Assembly: GCA_001695595.3 (NCBI GenBank)
Contig: MBPM02000068.1
Span: 372,001-436,000 of the forward strand
Direction: 5' to 3'
Length of the DNA: 64,000 bases
Origin: Plasmopara viticola
Lineage: Eukaryota; Oomycota; Peronosporomycetes; Peronosporales; Peronosporaceae
Part shown: positions 11,131 through 22,782 of the stretch, one piece after another
Layout of the letters: the number at the start of each line of letters is the position of its first letter
How positions within the stretch are numbered: position 1 is the stretch's first letter
Program-made: the position numbers and the translations under genes
Notes under the pieces: model-generated
Told to the model about the DNA's origin: nothing
Databases searched by the model: none
Seen by the model: only the letters and a program-made list of their open reading frames with translations

Positions 11131-14100
11131 CTTTTAATAATCAATCTTGCTAATAATTTGCATCAGTGCCCATTCCTACCCCGTTTCCGCATAGAAACAA
11201 TTTGCCGCCATCGTCATTTTTCTACGAGGTCCTATAAACCGCCTCTAAGTCATCGCCGCCACCGTTTCCATCCCATCAGAGTGCTACCGCTGCCGACAGT
11301 CTCCTTACGGAATAGATTTGTCGGTTTTTCTTCTCTAGTCGGTTTTCAGCGCCAAGCGTCCCATTGCTACCGAGTAGTTTGTTCGTTGGAGCACTAGAGC
11401 GTCTCTCGATGGAATTGCCACTACCCATTTCTAGTCGGGTGCTAGTGGTCCTGTACGAATTCAGTTAAAGTAATGTGGGTGTTAGTCAGACGAGCTCAAT
11501 TGATTAGCCAAGGCAACCTTGTAATATGGTGCTGATTCGCCACTGATTGCGCTGAGCATGCGCTTGCCTTTTGGGTAATAAGGAAAAGTTATAGATAACT
11601 CTTACTCCCACTATAATCTATTTGCCTTACTGCATCTACGACGTGACAAGTAGACAAGGTCTTCGTCCCGAGCTCGCTTCGGTGCAGCCATTACCACGTC
11701 CACCATTTAGCCCGACAGAGCAGCCTCTACAGATGAGCCCGAAAGGAAACTAGGAACGGCGGTCAGAAGGACAGCGCCACGCTAGGTGCCCAATTAAACG
11801 ATAGTAGAATTTTTAGATCGACGACAGTTAATTGCATCAAGTCCGCCGATTTGCTGCACTTACAGCGGTACCTACACCAGTTGTTGTCAAAATTGTACGA
11901 ACATGTGGACGTCTTACAGCTAATTTCAAACAGCTGAGTTTGCTAGCTTCAGCTAGCCAGCCTGTATTATGGCGCGAATGCGTTGTTTCCTTTCGCAAAT
12001 TTTAACCGTAAGCACATCGAGGTATCTCGTTACTATGCATGGTTTTTTCTACTTGCACTATTTGCAGCTTATAGATTGTGATGTCGGTAATACATCCGAT
12101 TTGTCCAAAGAAGTACGAGAGCAGCCCCAACATCACTCACGCTTGGCCCAAAGAAATCTTGTTAACGCACTGCATACTATAACACTGTCGGCTTTCCAGC
12201 TGGACTTTTTGAGTCTAGCTGTAAGCTGCTACGAGAAATTTCTTGTTACTAGCAAGTAGATCGTGATTTTTATGCAGCACCGCGAATCCAAATTTAACCG
12301 CGTAAAATCGCTTACGCTAAGAGCTCTCTCTCCGCGCCTGCCGCCTGACGCATTTAATCAAAGATATTACGAAAGCTTTTAACAGTGTACCATTCGAATA
12401 CCCGTGCAAAGTTCTCACTAAACTTTTGCTAAATTACAATTGTACGCATAAATTTGATTCGCTTCCGTCTCAAATGTTAGATGCCAGAATGACCGGTAGT
12501 AACGACCATATTGACAGCCAAATTGAGTCGTCGAATGTCGTTATTCAACCAGTGGATCGAAACTGTGAGAGTATCGACCTGGTGGCATCCGCTTGCACCT
12601 CGTATATGCGCACGCCGCGCCACCCATGTGCCTTGACCTACAAATTGACTGGCTCGGCGATTCACCGCATGATCGTGGATGCCTTCCGAGACGGTGCACT
12701 TGAGCTAAAGCTTGCTGTATCGGCAACCGTGAAGAGGGCAGAATTTCGAACCGGAAAGTCTGCTTTCTTGCGAGCTGCATATTGAGCTTAAAACGCTTTG
12801 TTCATTTCCACTTTTTTTATTGCTACGAGATTTTCTGGGATGCAAGGTTTGACGCGACTCTGTCTCCGTATGCTAATTATGAGGCAGCTTAGAAAAATGA
12901 AGACGAAATGGAGTAACTGCTTCATCTGATACTACCGTATGAAGAAAATTTACGTTTGCTGAAGAGTTTGCCACTATTAACTCTCAAAGTGAAGCAAGGC
13001 TAAAAGCAGAAGGTCATCAAATTAAAGACGAATTTATCGAGCAAGAGTTTTACCAGCTAGGGACGTTTTGGAGTCGAATCAAACATTGCCAGCTTACAAC
13101 CATACACAGTTCAGCTTTAGTCGATTCAGGACCGCCAGCTATCAAAGGTCCAAGAAGTTTCCGGGTAATTAACGCTAAGCCATATACAAGCGATAAATCG
13201 ACGAAATAGTAGATCGTTTGCGGTTTTGCTTGAACAATCATTTCATTAATGCGATCCTCTTCTTCGAGGCTATGATTTCAGGTATTGAGTTTTAAGCTGC
13301 GACTATAGCCAGCGCCACTAGTGACTCATTATGAAATATCATTGAGCCAGGCATTAACGTCGATCTGGTAAAAGTTGAAGCGCTTATTGGGTCGTTTTTG
13401 CCGCCAAAACGTTTTCACCACATTTTATTTTTGAGAGCGGGAAAGGTGAGAGACCCAAATCTTTTCTGCTTAGCCTTGATGGTCGCAGTGACGACCTTTA
13501 TTGATGATGATCAAACGCCACTGCTTGAGCACACCGCACTCGGCGATTCAAGGTAGATCTTGCTGTATGAACACATGGCAAACCGACTCTCTTGACATAT
13601 GAACCTCATCTCTTAGGAGGCCAAGGCCCTGAATAGAATTTTGCTAAACGTGAAGCGCCAAACGAAGCTAAGTTGAAGCCGAATAAGCGGCTGCTTTTTA
13701 ACTACTTTCGGATCGCGTTCTAGAAGATGGAGCACAATAAAGTAGACGCACTGCAGACAGGTAGTTTTCTGTATATGTGGACATCTCAGGAGCGCATTAC
13801 TTTTGGTCAAATAAGTTTTTTAAAAAGAAACATTTGTAGCAAACTAACGGTGTTTATACATGTTGTAAAAGCAAGACGTGGTAATTACTTCGCGCGCTTT
13901 GTGTAGTCTTTTTTCTTCGTAGCCAGGCGACGCATATTGTTAAAGCAGACATTTATACTACATTAAAAATCTCTCTTGAGCAACTCTCTTCACCCCAGTC
14001 ACATTCCAGTGCTGGTCGGAAAACCTTTGCAATTGGCTGGACGCCTAGGTCCTTTCTGCTGCATTGCATTTTGTGTATCCTGATGCAGGCGACTACACAA

Positions 14101-17100
14101 GCCTCACGCGCAAAAACATGGTTTATATACTGCTTGGTGGACATGATGCGGATCGTTTTGCTACGGCTATTGATGTGAGAGACATACCAAAGATCGCACA
14201 CCATTTAATTTTAGCTACATGCGTCTTCTTTTCTGAAATGAAATGTGCACCATTAAGATACCCACCATTTATCTGGCACTGTCCGCAGAGACACTAGCCG
14301 CTCGAATTCGAAGCTTTGATGGTTCAAGTGAAGATTGTCTTCTAGGAGAATACAAATGGGCCGACTGTACCTGTAAGCGCAGAAGTTGGCTTTGATTTTG
14401 GCACGCAGATGCAAGAGGTATGCCTACTTTCTATCGACTGCATCATGACAGCACCACTACTAATCAACTATAAAATTTATCAACCGAAAGACGATTGGAC
14501 CACATGGTCTACCGATTAAGAATTGAGAGCTAGTCCAAACGCATGGACTCGAGTCTACGAGATAATTTACGGCAATCACCTATACGAGGGAAAGTGACTA
14601 AGTTTTAGCGACGTGCACATATTTTGCTGTTATAAAATACAGAGTACCTATACGTAGTCGAAAGATTACCGCCCACAAACATTATATGATGCCAAGTTGA
14701 GCCGCATGAAGTTCACGAGCCGATTGAACTCCGTTCTCCCATCGACGATTCAGAGCGGTTTTGTAGCAAATCAGTCTATTCGCCACTCGCTTTCAAACTT
14801 TTAGGATTTTAAATTTTGCATAGACAAGTCACCGAATGCATGCGTCGTCCTCATTAATTTTGCAAAAGTCACTGACAGCGTGTTGTGGCCGGCCTTAAAA
14901 CTGGTACTCTATCGCTTTGAAAGTGGTGCAACATTTTGAGCGTGTATAAGAAAGACCTTCGACAAGCAGACCTTAGTCAGTGTAGTATTAAACAACTCAC
15001 CCGGCGATCTGTTTCTGCTTGGCGCGGGAGAACGCCAAAGGAATGTTCTGTTGCCAAGAGCTTCTGAGCCCTTAATGGAGCTGCAAATGAGCTACTTGAA
15101 TGCTTGGCTCTTTGACTGCGGATCTATTGTTGATGTGTCATCTTTGCTCAGCGTTTGCCGATGACTGATCAGGCTTTTGACTGATTTGGATAGCATAACC
15201 GAGTTTTTGGGAATATAAATCGGCATCAAAAGTATGACCAAATGTAGAAGAATGTGTATTATGCCGTTCACGCACGAGGTCAATGTGTTGAAGCTGACCC
15301 AGCATAAATCATCTACAACTTTTAAAGTATTGCTTTCGCCGGAGTGCGTATTGTTGAGAGCTGGCAACAGTAACACCCAAACAGAGATTGGGTGATTCCT
15401 TTTCTAAATTACGAAGCCGCTGTGCAAGATGAAAATACCCTTCTTGTACTCTATGCGGTGGTGCTGCTCTTATAACACGTCATCTTGCTTCGCTTTTGAT
15501 TATCAGGAAGTGTTACCAGAATTTTAGCTTCCCAATGACCATGGCGGACACAATTGCAACTACCCTAATATACCGCTCGCTCGAAGGAAGCAGAAATATT
15601 ACGCGCAACAATTGCAAAATTTGACAAGGGATATAAAAAAGTGTCTCAAACGAACAGGTTGGGCTAAAGCATGCCAGAGTCTTCATTCAAGCGATACGCT
15701 TAAAGACACTACGGGATGGAATCACCGCAATTTGTCAGGTCTACGTGCCTTCCAGATGAATTACTCCGGCCCTTGAACTGTTCACAACCCCATTGGAGTC
15801 ACTAAGTACCGACGTCGACGTCTTGTACGCAGATATGACGGGACAACAATGGAGTGGCTTATCTGACTACTGGAGATCTACATTATGTTTCTGAGCAGGA
15901 TTGAAAACTTCTCATGTTTCCATAAATTGAGAGAAATTTGCGCAAACAATGCCTCTTAATCGCAAAATGTACTATACTTTTGGCAAATCTAAATTTTCGT
16001 TGGCTCAAGTCGACGTAGGGGCTATTATCTTTGAAGCACTCGGTGTAACCACCGACAAGATTTTGCGGATGAAATGGAAGTTTCGCGACTAAATTTCGCT
16101 GATAGACTTACTTTGTATAAAAGGCCTTGCCCGGCTTTCTTCGCGATCACAATATAGCCTCAAGACTAAACAATTTTTCTCCGCAGCATAGTATTCACGA
16201 ACTTTTTCGCTCATCAAAGATCGAATGTGCATATCATCCCGGGATATTTCTAGACAAGTAGTCATTCAATCGTTAAAACTCAACTTTGTGAAGCCACTAG
16301 TGCACACTTATTATGCTGTACTGCCAGCTTCATATATCGGGTATCCTCCATCGAACGGCAGATGGTGCTTGAAACGCTTTGAATTGACATATGCTACCAG
16401 CGTGCTTGGATATCAAAATTTTGACTACACTATAATGCTTAAAGCTGTCAATACAAGTTCTGATGGCGAACAAATGTCATATAACCAGCACATGCATAAA
16501 TGTTTATATCGAGATTGAAGACGCTCGTAACATTTATTACTATAAACTTACTTTAACGTATAAACTACGGCACAACGACTTTACGGCCTGAATTTACTGC
16601 ACAATATGGAGTCTACGCAATACACGCGACATTTGCTACCGTGTACGTGTAGTTGTGTTCTTCGAGCACTTTGGCTATACAACGCAAGCGTCTTGACTTT
16701 AAAGAGTATGTACCTATGCATACACGAATATACACTTTCGACAGTTTCAAAATCATGCAAAAATAGAAGGCGACCACAAATGTATCCATGTAGCTAATCA
16801 AGTGGGGAAAGGCTACAAGGTTTTACTCTCTAACATACACCACTACTATGCCAATTAACTAGCATTTAGTTATTCAATGCTACGACAGTGATGATGAACT
16901 CATTAATCATTAATACCTCAGCACCGACTATCGATACATACAGAAATCGAGATACATTTCAAGTGCAATGGATAGTCTGAAAACATCACCACGTATACGA
17001 TGAAGATCATCCACCCGGTCTGACATTCAATATAGGTGTTTAAAGAGTGAAACGAGCTTGTTCACTCTTCCTTGAATTTTTAACTGTCACCCAGCTTTTA

Positions 17101-18370
17101 AAACTCAACTCGAACGAGCAAGCTCGTCTCCAGATTCTAGAGGCCTTTTTATAAGTCGAAAAAAAAGTGTCCGCTGGCCGTGCTACAGATCATTTCTAAT
17201 TGAAGGTTCATCGTCGCTTACTACAATACAAGTTTGTAGCAATTCTATTGACTGCTAGCTCCAGCGCTTAGCAACCACCCTCACATTCGATCGCGCCTGG
17301 CAAACTATTTATATGGTATACGACAAAACATGCAGCACGTTTCTGTTATCACAAGTCGTATACATTCTGGCATCCTACAATTTAAACACAAGTCCTGGAT
17401 AAGGTTGAGTGCTTACCCAGTTCTCAACCATGAACCATAGAGCTTGCGGTCTATTTTAATCCCGATACGCATTCTTTTTGCTTCAGAAGTTATCACACGT
17501 CATTCCCCGAAGTCAAATTAACGTCTCGTCCGATTTAGATTAGCCGTGAAATCAATTTTCAAGACCAACATGTGCCTCTGCAAACATTTTGGGTGCTCGT
17601 GACCCGAGAGACTTGATTTTATCTGCTGTATGCTACGATGAGTATCAAAGTGACCCCTTTAAAATTTCAAGCTATCTACACTAAGTGTAGACTCTATTCA
17701 GTTTCAGAATATTTAGCCTGATTGCGCATCAGCGGCCGTCGTCTAAGGTTTGATAGCTGAAACAGCATGCCAACATTCGCATATGAAGAAAAGGCAACGC
17801 GACAGGCAATACACTGTGTCAACCGTCGGCATACATCAAAGATCGTGTGAGCATAACAACAAGATTTCTAGTCACGCAACTACTACCTCACAGTGTGCAG
17901 TAAAACGATTGCGATATCAAACAGCTTATTCGCCGCGAAAGATCCAGACGTCTACACTCCGATCTTTATTTGGCATCTAGCGATTCATTCTTAGCTTTAA
18001 CTATTGTTTTTCGGCTATTTGGCCCGCTATCGTTACATGTCTCTTATGTTGCACGCTAAACAAGGTTGGCGAGGACTCACCACCCTACCTCAATGCTGTC
18101 TACGTAAGTGCAGACTGCTCGAAAAACATCGCTTGACCTATGCTGACAAGTTTTGGCGCATCAACTTAAGTTACTTTTAAACTTGTCTCAGCATCGGTAA
18201 GCTCACACATTTCGTCTGAAAGTGTTAGAAAAATTTTATAATCTAATATATCAATAAGTTATAGTAGTCTTTTTTATTGATATCCATGTATTTACTACAT
18301 ATTTTACTAATTTTTAAGTATCATGAGAATGTAAACTATAGATTAGAAATATTAAGAGAATTCCGATTTT
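11131..18370. other. gene desert with undefined debris
   Basis: Over 7 kb I find no gene I can name. The longest clean ORF is 12426-12785 (+, 119 codons, no known domain). Around 12960-13210 and 13360-13550 there are plus-strand stretches that read like old coding sequence (for example KVEALIGSFLPPKRFHHIL), broken by stops. The rest is short random ORFs. The composition and decay fit old transposon insertions, but I saw no reverse transcriptase, integrase or protease motif. Confidence 0.4.
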
Positions 18371-18496
18371 ATTTACCAATTGTTTAAAAAAACGCCAGGC
18401 GTATTAGAGATTCCTTGTAAGAGGCTCTTAACTATAATACTTCGGGCATTGCTATTACATACCTTGCAGACACCGTTCGCAACCATCCAGCTAAGC

Positions 18497-19113
18497 ATGT
18501 GGAAACCTGGCGGTGATCGACCGCAAGACAAAGAACCTAACGCCAAGGCAAGCAGTCACAAGGATAATGCAGCTCCAAACAAGAGTGACAGTATGCCAAA
18601 ATGCCATACGCAGAAGGCGTCAGCTAAGCTGTCGCAAAAGACATTAGCCATGAAGGTCTTTAATTCGACGCCTCTACCTAACTCTTTGTTGAATTAAATC
18701 CCAATGCAATTGTCCTTGTCTCTCTTCTACAGTTCATGCAACGCAAGAAGACGACGGAGGCGCAACGCATTGCTGCTGTCAAAGAACAGCATGAGCAGGA
18801 CACATGGCAAGTAGCACCCGAAAGTGACAACCACGACGCCGACTCTTTCAAGATCATATGCATGCGCGATGTACCCGACCCGTCACTGCCGCTGTTGTTC
18901 GGTCATCGCTCCTTTAATGGTTTCAATAAGGGCATAGAAGACGAGGTTAAGGAGGCTTCGATGGCGCTGCGCTTTGCTGCATCCGAGGAAAAAGAGCTTC
19001 GTGAGGAAGTCTCGGCTGAAGAGATGACGTCTCGCATGTTGAAATACACGGGGCTTGGTCGTCGCAACAGCAATGGCGGGCGACAAAAATGCATAAAGCG
19101 CCAGCGGAAATAG
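18497..19113 (+). CDS. MPP6-like nuclear exosome cofactor
   Basis: Two exons, 18497-18655 and 18733-19113, with a 77-nt intron ending in ctacag, encode 179 residues. The intron splits the signature LSQKTLAMK|FMQRKK, which matches the conserved N-terminal LSKNLLxMKFMQR of M-phase phosphoprotein 6. A second conserved patch is LLFGHRSFNGFNKGIEDE, equivalent to the family's LLYGRMSFRGFNPEVE. MPP6 is a small RNA-binding protein that links the nuclear RNA exosome to its helicase and helps mature 5.8S rRNA. The first 45 residues are rich in Lys, Asn and Ser and probably disordered. The frame is open upstream to 18380, but the ATG at 18497 gives the more typical hydrophilic N-terminus. It converges on the next gene with a 69-bp gap. 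Confidence 0.85.
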
Positions 19114-19182
19114 AACTGCGTCTCCCTTCGAGTTGTTATATTAGTGTCCACATTCCCTTTCGAATATTTACCTTGAACTTTT

Positions 19183-19993
19183 TCACTCCTCGTCGCTCGC
19201 ATCTTCATCACTAAAATAATTTGCAGCTTTTCGTTTCGGGCGACAGCGTGCGTATATGGCTGCTGAAGCTGCGGATACGGACGGTGCAAGCATCGGCGAA
19301 GGTGGCGCCTTGGTTGCAGAAGCTCCCGAAGGATACGCCAGTAGCGAGATGGATAGATCATCGTCGTCGGACCCTGTAGATGGCGCCCTTCATTCGACTG
19401 TTAGACAGAGCTACCTTTTATCATTGATAGACAACGTACAGCATATTAGAAACGCCCTCATCATTGAAATAGTGCGTGCGCTCTTGCAGGTCAAACTTTT
19501 TCTTCTTTTTCTTCAACTTTTTCCGGCTACTCTTGCCCCCTGTCGTCATAGGTCGCTCGCGTTTACCCAACACGTTGCGAGGGCATTCGTACGATACATG
19601 ACCCAATTGGCCGCACTCGAAGCAGCGCTGGGATGTCGTGAATTTGCGCTTTTTAGCAAATTCGCGCGAGCGTCCGTTGTCCCGACAAAGAGAAACTGCC
19701 AATTTCATCCCTTCAAGCTGCATATTGTCCATGTAAGCTACTGCAGTGGCGCAATCCTCGGCTCTCGCAAACTGCACGAAGGCCACGCCGCGACTACGAC
19801 GCGTCTTCTTATCACGCAACACTAGCACGCGCGCCAGCTTCCCAAAGGAAGCAAAGAGTTGCGCGACGTCATTGTTGGTGTAGGCATACGGAAGCATCGC
19901 GACGTAGGCTGTGCATGCCGATAGACGCGCTGTAGCTGTGGCGGCACTTTCGACTGCGGGGCTATGCATACCAAAGCTACCGCTGTACCACAT
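19183..19993 (-). CDS. ZCRB1-like RRM and CCHC zinc-knuckle protein (U11/U12 snRNP 31K)
   Basis: The long exon 19440-19993 has an RRM at about residues 28-105 (YVAMLPYAYTNNDVAQLF, RSRGVAFVQF), then the knuckle CFECGQLGHVSYEC at about 123-136 and the family's basic run KKLKKKKKK. The order and spacing match ZCRB1, a component of the minor (U12-type) spliceosome. The ORF would stop at 19421, but a second minus-strand exon, 19183-19387, ends in KRKAANYFSDEDASDEE, which fits the acidic C-terminus of ZCRB1 (YFSDEEELSD-like). I join them by a 52-nt intron with donor gtacgt and acceptor atgaag. The phase works, but the acceptor is weak, so the exact junction is uncertain. The joined length of 252 residues is close to the animal and plant proteins. 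The gene shares a 57-bp gap with the HECT gene behind it. Confidence 0.8.
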
Positions 19994-20050
19994 AACTTCA
20001 CACTTATCAGTAAGAATCCATATCTATTTAATTAAGTTCGGGCCTAAAAG

Positions 20051-22693
20051 TTAGCGCAAGCCAAAACCTTCGGCTTGATTAATCGCTAACAGGAGGCGCT
20101 CTTTCAGCTTATCGTGGCTACTATACTCGGGTAGCAGTAGGTGGTTGAAGCTGTTCACGATCGTTTACATCACAAGGTGTTAGCTCTTACCCACTACTCC
20201 AGCTTGAAAGACATGTTGTTCGTACCACGTGTGTGCTGTGGGAAGGCGGTCCGAGTCGGGCCCATTGCGAGAAATAACAAATACAAGAGTCGATAGTCCG
20301 CGATTGGCACACGATCGCTACCAGTTGCAAAACGCAAGAGCTTCTTCTTGTCTTCTAAAGGAAGTGCGTGCACGATGACCCAAAAAGCTCTGTCATGAGA
20401 AGCGTGAAACATGTGTTAGACCCTCTCCACATTGACAAGTCTTTGCAGTCACGCACCGAATAATCTCGCTGTCCTCTGTAAAGCCGTCTTCGTAGTGAGT
20501 AGCCTCTTCAAGTGCTTCAAAATCCAAGTCGCTGCTACCGCATATCAGCAGCTGCAACTCTTCCCACCGAAACAAACTGAGCACTTCGCGATTACAGACC
20601 TGGTGAAAGCCGTGGTGAAAGGCTGCGTATTGTCGAGCTATCGATTTGTTAAGCATGTAATCCACGTAAAGTGTGACGTATTCTTCGCGATTGTCATTGT
20701 TTACAGAAATGAAGCTCCCTCCAGGTTTCAGCTCTACCGTCTTTACTTCGCCAAATACTTCGTACGAGTACTCAAAATTGCGCTGATAAACTTCCTCCAC
20801 ATTGCCTTGAAAGTTCAACAACTGCCGTAGACCTTGTCCGAGTCCCGGAAGATCTGACTCCAAATCCTCTAATCCAAGCGAACATCCCATCAATTTCTTG
20901 TAAACAACCTGGGGAAAGCTTACGTCCAGAATGACGGCGTTGTAAATGGCAAGGCCAAGCAGTGTGCCAATGAGTTCGTACTCCATCGTAGCTTCCAACG
21001 AATCGCTGTTAAACCACAGAGTATGTGTCTCAACGTCATATGTAAACATACCGTACGCTGGATCAAGTAATTGTCGAATGAGGATTTGAAAAAACTCTTT
21101 CTGTACGCCACCCTCATCGATCCCTTCCTCTCCGACAAATTTGACTTTCAGCGGCTTTTTCAGCGTCTCTGCTGACGTTGACAAGTGCACAATCTGTTGC
21201 ATTGCGTCCTCCACAATATTCGCACGTCGGACCTTTAACACTAAATAAGGCGAAACCACACCATTCATTAGCGATTGAGACAGCACCGCATCTTGCGCAC
21301 GTGCACGCTGCTCGAGGTCAGAGTCGATTTGCAAGACTTTGCTTTTCGATGCTGCGTCTAAGACAAAAGGAAAGTCGCAAAACGACATTTCCGATAGCTG
21401 GCGTTCGGGCATACATTCTCCTTTTCGATCTGCTATGTTTTGGTCCACCTCTCGCTCCTCAGTCCCATTCTCCAACCCGCTCAGCTGGCGCTGCTGCTGC
21501 TCTTCACAGTCTATTCGTCGAGCAGCACGTGTGGCAGCACGGCGCTTCTTCCAATAAATAACGGAACGCAAATAATCTTGCATGACATCCACCTCCAAAT
21601 TCACCGCATCGTTGTAAAACTCATTGTATGTGGCAAACGGCTCTGATCCGTTCACTCGTTCTCCATTCACGACATGAAGCTCGGCAAGAACACCACATGC
21701 TGCGTACACAAAGTCCATTTTACGAGAGCCATACAAGCAAATTGTAATCGCTTGCTGGAAAATGTCGAGTAATCGATGCAGCTCATCCGCTGAGGAAAAT
21801 GCCATCCACTGTGCACGAATGAGAGCCTTGGCATCCTTCGAAAGGTAGTAAAAGAGTCGGCACAGTCCACCGACCACGTTTAAATAGTCCGGATCGAGCA
21901 TGAATGGGTGCTCCAACAAAACCAAAAAGAAACGCAGAGCACACGGGGTGTGCCAAGTTGAGCAAACATTCCACGGCTGCGTCACCAGCATCTCCAGTGC
22001 ATTCCGGAACGTGTTCTGCATCACCTCGTGGTCGTTTTCTGTCATCACTGTACTTAAAAGCGAAAACACTCGCCTCATCTGGTCTCGATCAATGCCCCAC
22101 CACCGTAAGTTCGGGTCATTCTCAACCTTTTCAGCACTTGTCGTGATAAAAGCAGCACCAAGCGCGTTTGGATCAGAGAACAGCTGATACACCAGCCTCT
22201 TTACCACACGGTAGTCGTCAGTCTCTATTGCAAGCTTTAAAGCATTCTCGAGTTGTGTTCCCATGGAAGTTGCACCACAAGTGGCGACGGCCCTCGATCC
22301 GTCCGTAGAAGTGGTCATAGCATCATAAGACTTTTGAGCAGCCAGAGGTGATCCGGCTGTAATCTTTAGAGGAGCTGCTGGAGCCCTAGCTTCGATGGTG
22401 CTCGAAGTGGACAATTCGGTGGACGTAGAAGCAGGCGATGTCGCCTCCTGAAGCGTCTCCATAACAATGTCTTGCTCCTGAGATAAGTGAGACTCGTCCT
22501 CCACTTTGACGTTGTCACGGGAGGACATCGCCGCCGAGGGACTGGCCGCTGCAACGCCGCTACCTATGAGCTGCTGCATCTCCAGCAGCGCATGAGCCAC
22601 TGCGTCATTAAGTTCTAAGCCTTGCGACAAAAAGCGCGCGTACGATGAATGGAAAATCTTCTCCATTTGCTCATGTCGCTGCTGCGCATCCAT
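20051..22693 (-). CDS. HECT E3 ubiquitin ligase, UBE3A-like (apparent frameshift)
   Basis: Three exons (20457-22693, 20226-20389, 20051-20150) give about 833 residues. The HECT domain runs from about residue 470 to the end: [16 protein letters not shown] in the N-lobe and [15 protein letters not shown] in the C-lobe, finishing with AEGFGLR. The catalytic Cys (about 801) is encoded across the last intron (TG|gtac...acag|C). This family transfers ubiquitin from E2 to substrate through that thioester. The N-terminal half, with a Ser/Thr-rich linker, resembles UBE3A and lacks other known domains. In exon 2 the frame changes between RVPIA and [15 protein letters not shown], near 20298-20303. One base appears missing, so as written the protein would end before the catalytic Cys. 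Everything else is intact, so a sequence error or a recent null allele are the two readings. Confidence 0.88.
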
Positions 22694-22751
22694 CGTCAGC
22701 CAACCTGCTTTCTCTTACCCTGTGTCGGCAATCCCCGAATCAGAAATACTG

Positions 22752-22782
22752 AAATAATAAATAATAAATAATAAATAATAAA
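22752..22782. repeat. AATAATA minisatellite
   Basis: A 7-bp unit (AATAATA) is repeated a little over four times just upstream of the HECT gene. It is a simple sequence repeat with no visible function. Confidence 0.85.

Noticed and set aside
19256..19825. 189-codon plus-strand ORF over the ZCRB1-like gene
   Set aside because: It is the antisense of the RRM/zinc-knuckle gene and has no domain of its own.
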